Source of the DNA: Apostichopus japonicus
Taxonomy: Eukaryota; Echinodermata; Holothuroidea; Aspidochirotida; Stichopodidae
Length of the DNA stretch: 64,000 bases
Assembly (NCBI RefSeq): GCF_037975245.1
Contig: NC_092579.1
Span: 5,145,001-5,209,000 of the forward strand
Direction: 5' to 3'
Shown: piece after piece, positions 11,739 to 23,387 of the stretch
How positions within the stretch are numbered: the first letter of the stretch is position 1
Layout of the letters: the number at the start of each line of letters is the position of its first letter
The notes under the pieces: generated by a model
Database searches by the model: none
Seen by the model: the letters and a program-made list of their open reading frames with translations, nothing else
Told to the model about the DNA's origin: nothing
Position numbers and translations under genes: made by a program

Positions 11739-12300
11739 GTACAATTATAGAATACACGGCCATTCATTAACTCTTCCAAGCATCCGCATGCGCGGTGTGT
11801 CTGTAGTTTTATTACCTATGTGAATATTCTCAGCTTAATCTATAAACTCCCGCCCATTTGTCCTTATCTGCATCTAATAAACTATCGACAGTTTATTTGC
11901 AATATCACCTTCCTAAATTCAGTCCTTAATACGCTTATGCTTAGGAGATCTTTTCTTATGTAAATAATATCGTCGTATTTCCTATCCATATACCGTCACG
12001 TATTTCATTTTGACTCCGCATCCGCGCATCCTCCCCGAGAGTACTAGGAAATGACTAGTAAAGTTTCCACATATACCATTACGTATTTCAAATACTGAAA
12101 GTCCCGCATGTAGGAATATATTCCACATCAATAGTGTGTCGTTCTTGAAAGGCATCCGTACATGTATGATGCCCTCTAAAATTCCATCACGTATTTCATC
12201 TTGACTCCGCATCCGCGCATCCACCACGGAAGTACTAGGAAAGGGCTTAGGAAATTTTGACCCCGCATCCAAGCATCCGCGCATTCACTCAAAAAGAAGT
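11739..12300 (-). mobile_element. MITE-like repeat, copy 1 (one terminal repeat lost or diverged)
   Basis: It begins with ATTATAGAATACACGGCCAT and continues CATTAACTCTTCC, matching the reverse complement of the right end of the element at 17,653-18,076. Blocks around CCGCATCCGCGCATCC and CATACATGT recur further in. The right side ends in CACTCAAAAAGAA, also shared with copy 2 (about 17,764). The middle (about 11,815-12,050) is not shared, so this copy is rearranged or carries extra sequence. Confidence 0.6.
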
Positions 12301-13580
12301 TTAAATGAGATCTTGCATCATATATATCAGAATAAAGCGATATATATCATAATTAGATTTGAAACAGTGAGACCAAGAAAACAGCCTTGTTTCATACCAA
12401 CCGTGCCATCCATTCTACATTAAGAGGCTGACCCTTAAACTTAGGATGCGAGTGCTGGTCAGAAACCACCATCGAGGTCCCTGCTTCAAATCTGATGCTA
12501 GCCTAAGACAAAAATTCTCAGAATTAAATATGTTAACATTATCCAACTTATTTTCTTTTTATCTCTTGCTTAAAAAGTATTGTTTATAGAGTATTTCTAA
12601 ACACCTAATCTTGATGAACTGTTTTTCATTTTTGGCTTTGGCTTCCAAATTTTGTCCCGTTGCTACTGCCAGATTGAACCCCTGTCTACTAGGGCTACTT
12701 TGGATCACTCAGAGATACATAGAAATACACATAGATAGGGATCCACTGGGAGTTAAAACCATGTTAGGTTGCACCATATCATAAAGAATACATTAAAGTA
12801 AAACTTTATGCTAAGAAATCTATCTATCAATCTATCAGAGATGAGGTGAAATATTCCTTTAAATGTACGTGACAAGAACAAAGGAAACCTCTCTATGAAT
12901 TATACATAACACTATACAATCCATGATACGCAATTGGCAAAGAGCCCATGCAATATTTCGAGGGTCGGTAAACGGAAGTATGTTCTCACTTTCCCTTTTT
13001 CCTCTTTAATAACCTTTACGCAATCTTCACAATTACACAATACTAAAATTTTTAATTTTGGTTAAATATACTAAAGGTGCATTGTCCCACATTTGGGTAA
13101 AACTGGCGCAAAAGTTACAATTTGGGTTACAGCCCGTTCCACCTGCAGGCTGTAACCCTTTGTCTCCTTATGGTCAATTGCAGCTTGGTTTGTATTAAAT
13201 GTTTGTCTCTTCATCCCCATTTGTTTCTAACTTATGATAATGATCCACCTGGAATGCAGGCATTCCACCAAGCTAAGCAGCAAGTTCAGTTGATAAATCC
13301 ACTTAACACTGTCCATTAAAAAAGTTAACAGGTTAACTGTAATGCAGAATTCTTTTATAATTTGGATGATCACTTATGATGCAGAAAATCGTGGAATGAC
13401 ACCCGAAAGAGCAACAGGCTTTAATCTTGACTGACGTGTGTGGTAAACCCACGGCCTCCCAGATGCTAGGAACCTTTACTTCTGATGGGGGTCGCTTCCA
13501 TCCATCTGATCCTCTTTCCTCTGCAGTAAAGGGCATAACATGTGTTTCTCCTACATCCATATACCAGTCATGAATATCCA
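12301..13580. other. Non-coding stretch 3' of CCDC137
   Basis: No convincing exon was found. The part adjoining 13,580 should contain the CCDC137 3' UTR, since the gene runs on the minus strand and its stop codon is at 13,581-13,583. No clear polyadenylation signal was picked out by eye. Confidence 0.4.
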
Positions 13581-16500
13581 TCATCTTCGATTCCCTCCTT
13601 TTGACATCCTTTGCATTTTAACTTTTCTGTAGGCTTCTATAGCCGCACTCTGTTTCTCGTCGAACGTTTTCCTCTCATATAGAGTCATGGCTTTCCGTTT
13701 CTTGTACTTGGAGGTACTGCTTTCTTGGTGTTTGACAGGAGCAGTAGCATTCTTTGACAGCATTGCACTCAGATGAAGTTGCCTCTTACCGCTCTATAAA
13801 TTTACGAAAAATAAATAAATAAATCATAATAATAATAGTGGCTTACCAAAAGAGAAACATATGACTTAACCACCAACGATGAATCTGTTCAGAGAGTTAC
13901 CAAAGTTTGGAGGTCACTCGCATTCAAACATTTTTTTGGCCTGGTGACCCCAGTTTTCACCTTCTTGAGCTTGGCAACCCTCCCGCAGATGTTAGGAAGG
14001 TGGTTTACGGGGAGACGGTAACACACTCCTTTTTAATATGAATATGAAGGTGCACAGTTGCAAAATGGTGATGAAATTTGCATCTTTTGTTTTCAAGCAA
14101 TTTGTGTTCAAGACTTTCCACCTTTTTCTTTGCCACGAATAGCAGCAATTTCAGTTTGTTTTTGCTTTGTTTTTGATGAACCTCCAAAATCGTTTGATGA
14201 CGCTAACAGGGGTAGCGACTCCACCTTGAATACTAGGGGCGTATGTCACTGATTAAACCAAAGTAGCAGGGACACTAGTTGGTTTCATTGGACACTAGAA
14301 ATGAAGGTATTTCAAATTCAAATATCCTGAGCTAAGAGCAACAAGATCTTAAGATGAAGTTTTCTTGTTGCAGTAGGTTCTCTTTGTGGGTCACCTGTGA
14401 TTTGATGGTCAGTAAACAACTTCTTTGTTGCCTAACAGGCAATATGTATCTTGATCAAAACTCCACAAATTCAGTTGATACTGCTGCAAGCCATTTCTTG
14501 TTGTTTTTGGAATTGTACCATATGCAATATATGATTAATCTACCATTTGAACTGTCAAGAAACGTGAATCCATGTGAACCATTTTATCACTTCATACATA
14601 AAAAGAAATATTCTTAATCTATCACATAATAAGTTTAGTTTGCAGTACTAGTTAATGTCAATTAAAAACCATAGTAACTTTTTCTGGTTTGAAACTTAGC
14701 TTTCTACTGTGGCTTTCCCTTCTCTGGGTTTGGCTGTAAACTGTGGAGGACATCTTGCCACATCACCAAATGCTATTTTTTCTAGAAGTGAATATGAAGG
14801 CACAAATATCAGGTTTATAAACTTTACATTACTGATAGTAAAAACTTGATACAGTTAACTTTTGCAAAAATAATATCTTCCCTTAGTCCTCTCTTTGTCT
14901 CTCTACAGTTTATCTCCTACCTCTCCTCTCCCCCCTGTTGGTGTCTTTCTTCGCTCCATCCCTTGTCTACTAATCCATCCTCTTACATCTATCTCTTTTG
15001 TGTTCACCCTGCTCATTCACCTGTCCGTATTCACTGCTTGTATTTGTCCCTTCTGTTACTGTTACTTGTCATTCAGCCTCTGAAGAAGATCGTGCTAGGA
15101 TCGAAACGTCAGGCCAACTTTTACACAAACATAATATCTCTTTGGACTTAATGACTGTACCAGAAATAGAAAACATGGCATTGCAAATATTTTTTTTTCT
15201 AAAACAGAATTGACATGATCTTGCTGTAGTGATTTTCAAGATTACAACCAGTTTGACAAATTTTTTAACTTTTGCAACTTTATTTAGTGCCTGGGTTCAA
15301 GCTAGGCATATATATGTCCTAATAATGACACGTATGGTTAAAATCTCTTGTAAAACTTACAGACATTTCCTTCCATGTTTTAATATATATCATGATAAAA
15401 TTTAAAAAAATAAAATAAAAGCAGGGGACAATTAAGTGTTTTGAATTTGGTAAAGCAAGTTTTATGTTACTGAATCCTGTTGACAGTAGAATAATGAAAA
15501 TACTACAAATCTGTGGATTCAAAATTCTTTGCAATTGTGCAACAATTTCACGAACTTGCTTTACCAGGTAAATTATTATTAGCACAGCAGCCTTTTGTCA
15601 CCAATCACCTCCATTACTTTCAAAACAGAAGCTTGCGTGCAGCACTGTTTTGTGGAACTCAAAAGTAATCTGTAACTAGAAATGGAGATAATTTAAATAT
15701 CTTGATCATCTTTACATGAACTTCATTAAATATAATATGTTCTACCTGTGAAAAAATCTTTTTCCAACTGATCTAGATTCTTTTCTATCTTCTTGTGCTC
15801 CGCTTTCTTCTTTAGTAGCGCCAGTCTTCTGCGGAATACAGAAAAGTGATACAAAACGTTAAAGTTTTACAACATATGATGTTTTAAGTTAAGGAGAAGG
15901 CGATACCTGAAGGTCATGACTGAAACAAAAAGGCTCATTCCTTTTTAAGTGATATCAATGAGATTTAATGTTCCTTCATATAACAGGCTGAAGACTTGAG
16001 CAAGTCTAAATGTGGCATCTTCATGCCACTTGTGCTTCAAATATTGTTTTTCTTTCAAAACTTATTTTCTTAGCTGTTTTGGGGTGTTCATCAACAAAAA
16101 TATAAAACATATAAGCTAAATATGAAAATTAGGTTTAATGTCTCAGATTCCAAGAAGAAACTTAAAGCAACTTGTTGACTCTTCACTATTTTAAGATATA
16201 TCTCTATAAAACAATGTCACTTTCCTCTCTTTGTGGTCAAATAATATATAACATACAGTTAGCATAGACTATACAGCAGTACGAGTGAACTTGATGATAT
16301 ATAACATAGAGTTAGCATAGACCATGTAGCAGTAAGAGTGAATTTGATGATATATAACATAGAGTTAGCATAGACCATACAGCAGTACGAGTGAACTTGA
16401 TGATATATAACATAGAGTTAGCATAGACCATGTAGCAGTACGAGTGAATTTGATGGGAAAGGAAACAAAATCATGAAATGGAAACCATTGCTTTAATGAA

Positions 16501-18971
16501 TATGGAAACATAACTGGTAGCTAGGTACTTTTAACTTTTATCAAATCGCTAAAATGTACAACCATGAAAAAAGAAAGATACCCTGTCTCTCCTCCCTCCC
16601 TCTCCCTCCCCCCAACCGGAAAGAGATATGTTTTCATTCAAATATTAACTACCTGAGTTGATCTGGACGCCATACAGTATTTCTTCTCAAACAACAATAT
16701 ATGATCAGGTTGTAACTGCCTTGACCACTTAATCATAACAAGTTCTGACAAGACTTTTCTTTTTTTACAAATTCGGCAAGGTGTAGATACTTCTGCACAT
16801 TTTCTGTGAAAGAAGGTAAATTCCCAACTTCAAGTGTTAAGCATTTCTTCTGACCAAAAACTTATGCATCACAGTAAAAACACATTTTATGACAATTTTA
16901 GAGATATTATGTTGAAAATATGACCAAAGTGTGTCATGATGTGACACAACAACGACATGATCTTACACAACTCAACAAACCTTGGTTCAAAAATTTCCAT
17001 ACTCTTTAGAGTAAATCTAAACTTGCAGGGAAAAAGTCAGATGAGGAATAATTCAAGACCAAAATTAACTAAGAAATTTTTTAAAATTATTTACCTCTTG
17101 TTACTGTCCGATACTTTCGTTTTTCGATCGCTGTTTTCATCGTGACTATTTACAAGTATTTTCATCCTCTCTTCTCTGATTTTCTTATTTGCCGATGATG
17201 AAACTGGCTGGACGAATGCATCCATTTTTTCACCTTCTTCAGGATAAGTATCTGGCTTTATTCCCACTACATTAAAAACAAGTTCCAAGAAATCTATGAA
17301 ATAATTGGTATTTTAAATGATGATGATGTATTGATCACGAATCTGATCACATGGCTAATTTGTCACGATGTTTGCAGACTCACAAACGTTTGTTTATATG
17401 CTCATCTAAAAACAAAAACATTTTACCTTCTTCCAATGCAGCTACTTCAACTTTTCTCTTCTCTGCCTTCTCCCTTTTCTTTTCTGCTTTTGTTTTCTTT
17501 GCATCTTCAATAGTTCCCAGCATCGACTTGAAACTATTAGGCGCAGACTGTTCTCCAGGATTAATAGGTGCCACATCCTGTTTCTCTTCCCATCGCTTTT
17601 GCTCGCTGTAAAAGAAAACCGAACTAGTCAATGTTCACGGAACATTTGGGGAGTAATTATAGAATACAGGGCCACTCGATGATTCTATCTGAGCATTCGT
17701 ATACGCGGATGCTCAGTCTCACCCCAGTACGTATGTGAGTAAAAAATGTCAAAGTCCAAGTTCTTTCTTTTTGAGTGGATGCGCGGATGCGTGGATGCGG
17801 AGTCAAAATTTTCCTAAGTCCTTTCCTAGTACTTCTGTGGTGGAATTTTAGAGGGCGTCGCACATGTACGGATGCCTTTTAAGAACGACACACTATTGAT
17901 GTGGAATATCTTCGTACATACGGGACTGGTGGATGCGCGGATGCGGAGTCAAAATGAAATACGTGATGGAATTTTAGAGGGCGTCATACGTGTACGGACA
18001 TGTACAGACACACCGCGCATTCGCGCATCCGGATGCTGGGAAGAGTTAATGAATGGCCCTGTATTCTATAATTGTACCATAATAATCGACCTGCCTTGGT
18101 CGTAAAATTACCTTTTGACCAATTAGTCTGCAAATACTGCCATATATTTTTTCTTGTGTGAGGGTCTTTGTGTGAACGCTGTATGATAAACTACACTGTA
18201 GATATGAACATACTTCCACACAGTGACAAATAACCTAATGGTGTTAAGAAGCTATGCAGGCTAATCTTAGACTGCCTGAGGTGGATTTACAACTGTGGCA
18301 GGTCGATTACGTAATCACAAAACTTTCCTAGCTATAGCGTGCTATAATTGGAGCCAATAAAGCAGATCTTTAACATAGCCTACAATAGTGCAGAGGTGAA
18401 GTGTAAATTTCAAAATAGATTTTATGTTCCTTTATAGATACTTAAAAAATATTTTCAAAACTTTCTGAACATTTAACTCGCATAGAAAACGATTGGGTTC
18501 AATGATGGGTCGTTCTCATTATAATGCAAGGGTTTTCGATGAGTTTTCGACAGCGTTTGTGTAGCCACTCCACGGGATTGCTTTAGACTTAGAAAATTTT
18601 TTCATACTTTCTCAGTAAACTCGCATAAAAATAGACTTCTTCTCAATGGTGCCAACGTAGCCACTCACGGGGAAACCTTTGGAGATCTCGACGTACACAC
18701 TCGATTTGAGTGGGTATTTTACAACAACCGCAAAACCCTAACGATCTAGCATCGTTGAGTGCAAAGACAACTACAAAACAATGGTATACAGGGTAGGGTA
18801 AACCAATTACACGAAATATTACAACGTTCGAACTCCCTAAAATGAGGCTTCTGTAAAATTAGCTTCTCCATCAGATGGGCCATAAACAATTCTTAATTAC
18901 CGGACACGTTTATCTCTTCTGGGTCCCGTGAGAAAGGGGTCAATCGCTTTGATCCTCTTGTGTTTACCCAT
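13581..18971 (-). CDS. CCDC137: CCDC137 orthologue, complete six-exon gene
   Basis: Coding exons on the minus strand are 18,971-18,901, 17,605-17,427, 17,266-17,095, 15,828-15,746, 14,781-14,708 and 13,793-13,581. They total 792 nt and encode 263 aa plus a stop. All introns have GT/AG borders and every junction phase agrees (2, 1, 2, 1, 0). The start MGKHKRIKAIDPF, a basic coiled-coil centre (RLALLKKKAEHKKIEKNL), the block FGDVARCPPQFTAKP (human protein: FGEVV-PPELTARP, from memory), and the end KQSAAIEAYRKVKMQR (human: AVQAYRALKQR) identify the family. The human protein, about 290 aa, is a nucleolar/chromosome-periphery factor also called RaRF, reported to bind retinoic-acid receptor. The 5' end of the gene is duplicated at 62.2-64.0 kb. 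Introns hold a 53-bp tandem repeat, a Penelope-like fragment and a MITE. Confidence 0.88.
14880..15190 (+). mobile_element. Penelope-like element fragment with hammerhead-like motif (intron 5 of CCDC137)
   Basis: After a pyrimidine-rich stretch the sequence at 15,076-15,114 has the hammerhead-like core CTGAAGA (15,080-15,086), then a GATC/GATC stem, then GAAAC and GTC. GCCT before and AGGC after can form stem I. CTGAAGA...GAAACGTC is the recurring signature of the terminal repeats of Penelope-like elements, in which hammerhead ribozymes are known. No reverse transcriptase accompanies it here. Confidence 0.5.
16244..16455. repeat. 53-bp tandem repeat, four copies (CCDC137 intron 3)
   Basis: Units start near 16,244, 16,297, 16,350 and 16,403. 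Each contains GTTAGCATAGACCAT, GCAGTACGAGTGAA and TTGATGATATATAACATA with few differences. It lies entirely within an intron. Confidence 0.85.
17653..18076 (+). mobile_element. MITE-like element with terminal inverted repeats, copy 2 (CCDC137 intron 1)
   Basis: The left end AATTATAGAATACAGGGCCA and the right end (reverse complement) AATTATAGAATACAGGGCCA match exactly over 20 bp. The interior is full of GCGGATGCGGAGTCAAAA-type blocks in both orientations, and no ORF of note is present. No clear target duplication was found beyond AT-rich flanks. Copy 1 is at 11,739-12,300 in the opposite sense. Confidence 0.75.
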
Positions 18972-19139
18972 TTTAAGTTGTATATATTCTAAAATTGACT
19001 AGTTCCAGCTTGACTTTATTCACTAAGTATACATCTGCCGCTGGTACATGCGATTCCAGTCCAGTCGTCTCGTATGTTCTCCCATGAAGCTATAAACAGA
19101 TGGTTCTCCAAGCAAGGTCAGCATGGCCCTAAACCCTGA

Positions 19140-19196
19140 GAGTTCCAACTCAGATGTTATGGTCTTTCCTTGGTCTTATTATGGTCTTTCCTTGGT
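19140..19196. repeat. Short direct duplication of TATGGTCTTTCCTTGGTCTT
   Basis: The 20-bp motif TATGGTCTTTCCTTGGTCTT occurs twice in succession, about 200 bp upstream of the CCDC137 start codon. The duplicate segment near 62,458-62,500 has the same arrangement. Confidence 0.7.
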
Positions 19197-20141
19197 CTTG
19201 AAGTTGGGGCTCGTACAAAGAAGTACCTTAAATAACTTCTCGTGTTTTCAGTTTGATAAAATACGATAAATCTTCCCCACAAAATTGATGGCAAACTATA
19301 TTTTGTCGACATGCATAAATTAAGTTTGAAACACTCGAGATTTAGAGAGTTTGGCAACACCTAAAAATTGTGGTAGCTTAACACATACAAGGATACTATT
19401 CACCTCAACTGTTTCATAAACGATGCTGTCAAGCATAGAAAATGGTATTTTATTCCCCTAACCAACCCTTGGTAATGAACTTATCGATTATAGGCCTCAA
19501 TAATGAAGGTCATATTTTGTCATTTCCACCAGTGTTTCTTTGTGGGCGTCATGATGCAGGGAGCTTCCAGCTCCCGCATGTATTATGTAACATTTCTTTC
19601 TGGGCGACAAATTTGTCTAAGTAAAAATGCAATGTGTCTCACTTTGATCTGAGAGTGTAATCATATTTTGAACAGTAGGCCTGTACTAGGTTGGTAAATT
19701 TGTTGAACACTGAACGTTATTCGCAAAATGCTGCTTCAAAATAGATATGCCTAACATCTAACGTTTATTGGTGTCTAGAGGAATCACATCGATACCCAAT
19801 TAGAGAATACTTTCGTTTTATTGAGACTTGTATGTTACCATTTCGAATATGGATGGCTTAATTGACATGAAACAATCAAACCAACCCTTACGTCGTCATC
19901 TAGTGATTTTTAGGCCTGCTCTGATAGAGTATGTTATTATATCAAGTACGGAAAGGTGTCTTTCTTTTATCAGAGCAGTGGTACTGGGAAACGGTTTAAG
20001 CTGTCTAGCCCGTACCGAACAACTTATCCAACTTGAAAAATGTAGTAAATAATATAAAATGAAGGAATATGTAATTCTGTGGAACATTTCAGTGGAAGTT
20101 GGCTTTCTGGTTGCTTTAGCTGAACTGATTAGCATTTTTAG

Positions 20142-20660
20142 TACGGTGTAGGACAGGGTTTCTCCAACTTTACCCCCCTCCCCACGAACCCCCTGTGGAT
20201 GTCAGAGTTGTCCACGAACCCCAACTTTTCGAGAAAAGATCTGAGTCATTATTATACTATAATACGCATAACAGTGCTTCGTAAAAGATCAAGTTCATAG
20301 TGTAGTATTGTAATGAAAAAAACAAAACAAGAGATGAACAAATATTTATTTGGAAACTTCAAGATAAGATCACGAATTGTATCACTCATCGATCACTCAT
20401 CACACACGATGAGACGGATGCTCCTGTGTTTTATCACATGCACGGTACTACTATGGCAACATATGCGTATGGAACGCGAAAATAGTTTGTCAATAGGTAA
20501 GACTTTTGTACATTACAAAAGTATATGATATATCAGATTTTAGTTCAACAAAAAGTGCTCTAGTTTTCACTTTCAGAAACGTCTCACGAACCCCCTGGGA
20601 TGGACTCATGCACCCCCTGGGGATTTATGCACAACAGTTAGGGAACCCTTGCGCTACAGC
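20142..20660. mobile_element. Possible non-autonomous hAT-like repeat
   Basis: Left CAGGGTTTCTCCAACTTT and right (reverse complement) CAAGGGTTCCCTAACTGT form imperfect inverted ends. CACGAACCCC motifs lie just inside both ends (about 20,184 and 20,586). The pattern resembles hAT MITEs, but no clean target duplication was found. The same segment is present in the duplicate from 63,500 to the window end. Confidence 0.4.
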
Positions 20661-20690
20661 GAGAAGGGTAAGATTTAGTCCCATTCCATT

Positions 20691-23387
20691 CTGAATTTTG
20701 AGGTTCTTTGTTAATATTAACCTTCATTGTCGTGCACCCGGGGGGATGGGGGATGTATCCCCAAACATTCGACTAGGGGGAAGGTCCATGTTATCATCCA
20801 CCCCCCCCCCCATGTTATGTATATGCGTGTGCCAGATAGTACATTTATTCTCCACATGAAAAATAATGATTAATTCAAGAAAGTAATATTATAAATGTGT
20901 TTTTAATTTTGAAATAAGGTTACGAGATCGGAGGAATGGGAATATATCCCCCAACATTTGACTGGGGGAGGAGGAGGGGCATGACCCATTTAATCATCTC
21001 CCCCCCATGTTATTAATAGACCCTAACAAATGTTACATCGTTAGAAAGTTAAAAATAACGTAAATACTGTAATTATACTTGTCTATGTCGCTATGGCTGT
21101 GCCTGAAGCTCGGAAGTGTTGGTAATCGCGTCCTTCGCGACACATTATTTGGTAGGATGTTAACGGACAACCCTCCGCTCATACCCTTCCCGGGTATCTC
21201 ACTTGCACTTTGCTCTTGGTTCGCTACCGTACCCCTCATCTCAAAATATGTGGATAACCTCCTCCCCCTCTCCATCCCCTCCCCACCGATGTCAAAAAGA
21301 TATCTACGCCACTGTTCACCTTTATCCCGATGTTTTCATTTGTACACGCACGCGAAGTGTGGGAAAGGCCTCGCTATAGATACAGGATGAGGAAACTTCG
21401 TCGTGAACTTCCCATTAACGGTGCCATGTGCATAGGGTATTGTGTTAAATATGGTGCATTGGAGCAACAGTGTGAAGTCATTATCTTTTATAGCCATATA
21501 AGCTAACTATAATCAACATTGCCGAGTACTCCAATATTTACTTTCGATATTTAACTGAGCACAAATAACGACCTTTGAACACAGATACAGTTTTATTTGA
21601 ATGCAAAATCATATTTGTAAGCTCTCCCCTACAGACTGCATGTTAGACTTAACGTGTTTGGTAAAGCAACCGCTGCTCGAGCTAAAACGAAACTACGTTA
21701 GTACATTGCTAGTCCAAAGTGCTTACTAACATCAGCGTTGCATAGGAACTCTTGATATTAAGTATTAAAGCAGTACAGTATATATATTTAAGGTTTCTCT
21801 TAAACACCGCTATGCACTGAACAAGGCTTTCCATGTTAATTTTATTTGGAGGCCGAAATTGTGTTCCAATGGGAATGGAAGTTAATTAAGGCTGACTCAT
21901 AGAAGAACGAAGCTCATACAGGAAGCTCAACATCTTTCGCCTGCATGCGTGTGCACTGACACACACGACGAACCGATTTTGGAACATATTTTCATCCACT
22001 CGATATACTCCCGTCTGAATACCCCAACCTCACTCCCTCCCCCACTTATCTAAACTGCCCAATATACTCTGATGTGAAACAATTCATCTCCTTATTTTGT
22101 CAGGTTTCTATTTTGAATAATAACGGAAACTAGTAGAGAATTTTCCAATATTCCGCTATTAGATACGACTATATAGGACCGTTGACCACACAAGTCTGCC
22201 GTAACTATTTGAAAGACGCTATAACAACTGTATTCGCCTTTTACAGACTGATGTTGGACTGGTTAGAAAGACAAATATGGTGGCCCACTTACTCAATAGA
22301 AGTTAGATTGAGGGAGAGGGATATCTCAGGCTATGCGATTATCTCAATGATGATATGTAGACTGTACAGGCAGACCACCTGTATTGATATTAAGCCAGCC
22401 CCCCCCCCCCCCACATCAACGAACTGCTTTTAGTTCAATATTGACTTAAAAATCACGCGATATGGTTTATATCTAAGAGGTCAAGGGTTAGTGGGCTTAA
22501 TTTAGTCTTTTACTCATTTGCTATAGATACCAGATCAGATCAAGCCTGTCCTCCTCTCTTACTGTAGCAGTCAACCCTCCATTACCTCTTTCGTGCTCCA
22601 CGCTTCAGTTTTTATTATCTAATATTCAGTAGATAATTTCTTCGATCCTCTGATCAAAGCCATAGCAATCCGTTGTCTTTTCAATTATCTCAAAGGACCA
22701 TCTGTGTGAAATTTGTGTTATCACTTCACGCTTCGTTGACCTGCCAGCAACTCAGCATACAAACCTATGCAATTATATCAAGAACAAGTCTATATTCAAG
22801 ATAATATTCGAAGAATATTAGCTGTACCTCACCTGCACCTATCTTAAAGAGACGTCTATTATTGTAAGTAAAAAGAAAACATTGATGAATTTTTATTAGC
22901 AGCATTCCAGTACAGGGAAGTATAGCTAAATTGTACAACATGCGTATACGGGACAGTTTAAATAAAAATATCAATTTCTTTAAAGAAAATGTCCTCTTTT
23001 CACCATCGTATATATAAATTCATTAATTTTACGAAATTTAAACTATTTTTTCACGATTTCGTTGTCTTTTTCGCAATCCAACATGAACTAAAGATAGCTG
23101 AAAATTAAAGAGTATGTCCAGGGAACCTTTCCTGATGACCAAAAACATAATTTCATACATCATTAAGTGCAAGGTTGTTCGTTAAAGATCATAAAGGCCA
23201 CATGATTCACCCAAAAGAAGTCTTCTTTCCGTTCCACTGATCTCTGTATTTATTGCGATATTCCTCGATAAGAATATATTTTAGAAAGTAGTATTTGTTT
23301 CTTTAGACTTTTTCTAATTTTATCCGCAGATCAGGACTCCCGCTGCATTAAAATAATTTTCTCAGAACTAATTAAGCACATTTCAAA
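20691..23387. other. Non-coding stretch
   Basis: No coding exon was recognised. It holds poly-C/poly-G tracts near 20,803-20,811, 20,945-21,006 and 22,401-22,412, typical of degraded MITE ends, and otherwise AT-rich sequence. Confidence 0.4.

Larger units (their letters stand above)
18832..20690. repeat. Segmental duplication, copy A (CCDC137 5' end and upstream flank)
   Basis: From ACTCCCTAAAATGAGGCTTC onward this segment matches 62,160-64,000 in the same orientation, through CCDC137 exon 1 and about 1.7 kb upstream of its ATG. Small indels and substitutions separate the copies. The left breakpoint falls in intron 1. Confidence 0.9.

Noticed and set aside
13333-13584. Minus-strand 83-codon ORF starting just at the CCDC137 stop
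   Set aside because: It lies in the 3' UTR and overlaps the stop in another frame, with no recognisable domain.
14005-14251. Minus-strand exon-like reading with NDFGGSSKTKQKQTEIAAI
   Set aside because: It reads plausibly, but the CCDC137 phases skip it and no acceptor with a matching partner exon was found.
16654-16804. Exon-like minus-strand segment with CRICKKRK and good AG/GT borders inside CCDC137
   Set aside because: Joining 17,095 directly to 15,828 keeps the phase and continues the family pattern. Including this segment would end in the wrong phase for the next exon and has no counterpart in the family. It may be an alternative exon at most.
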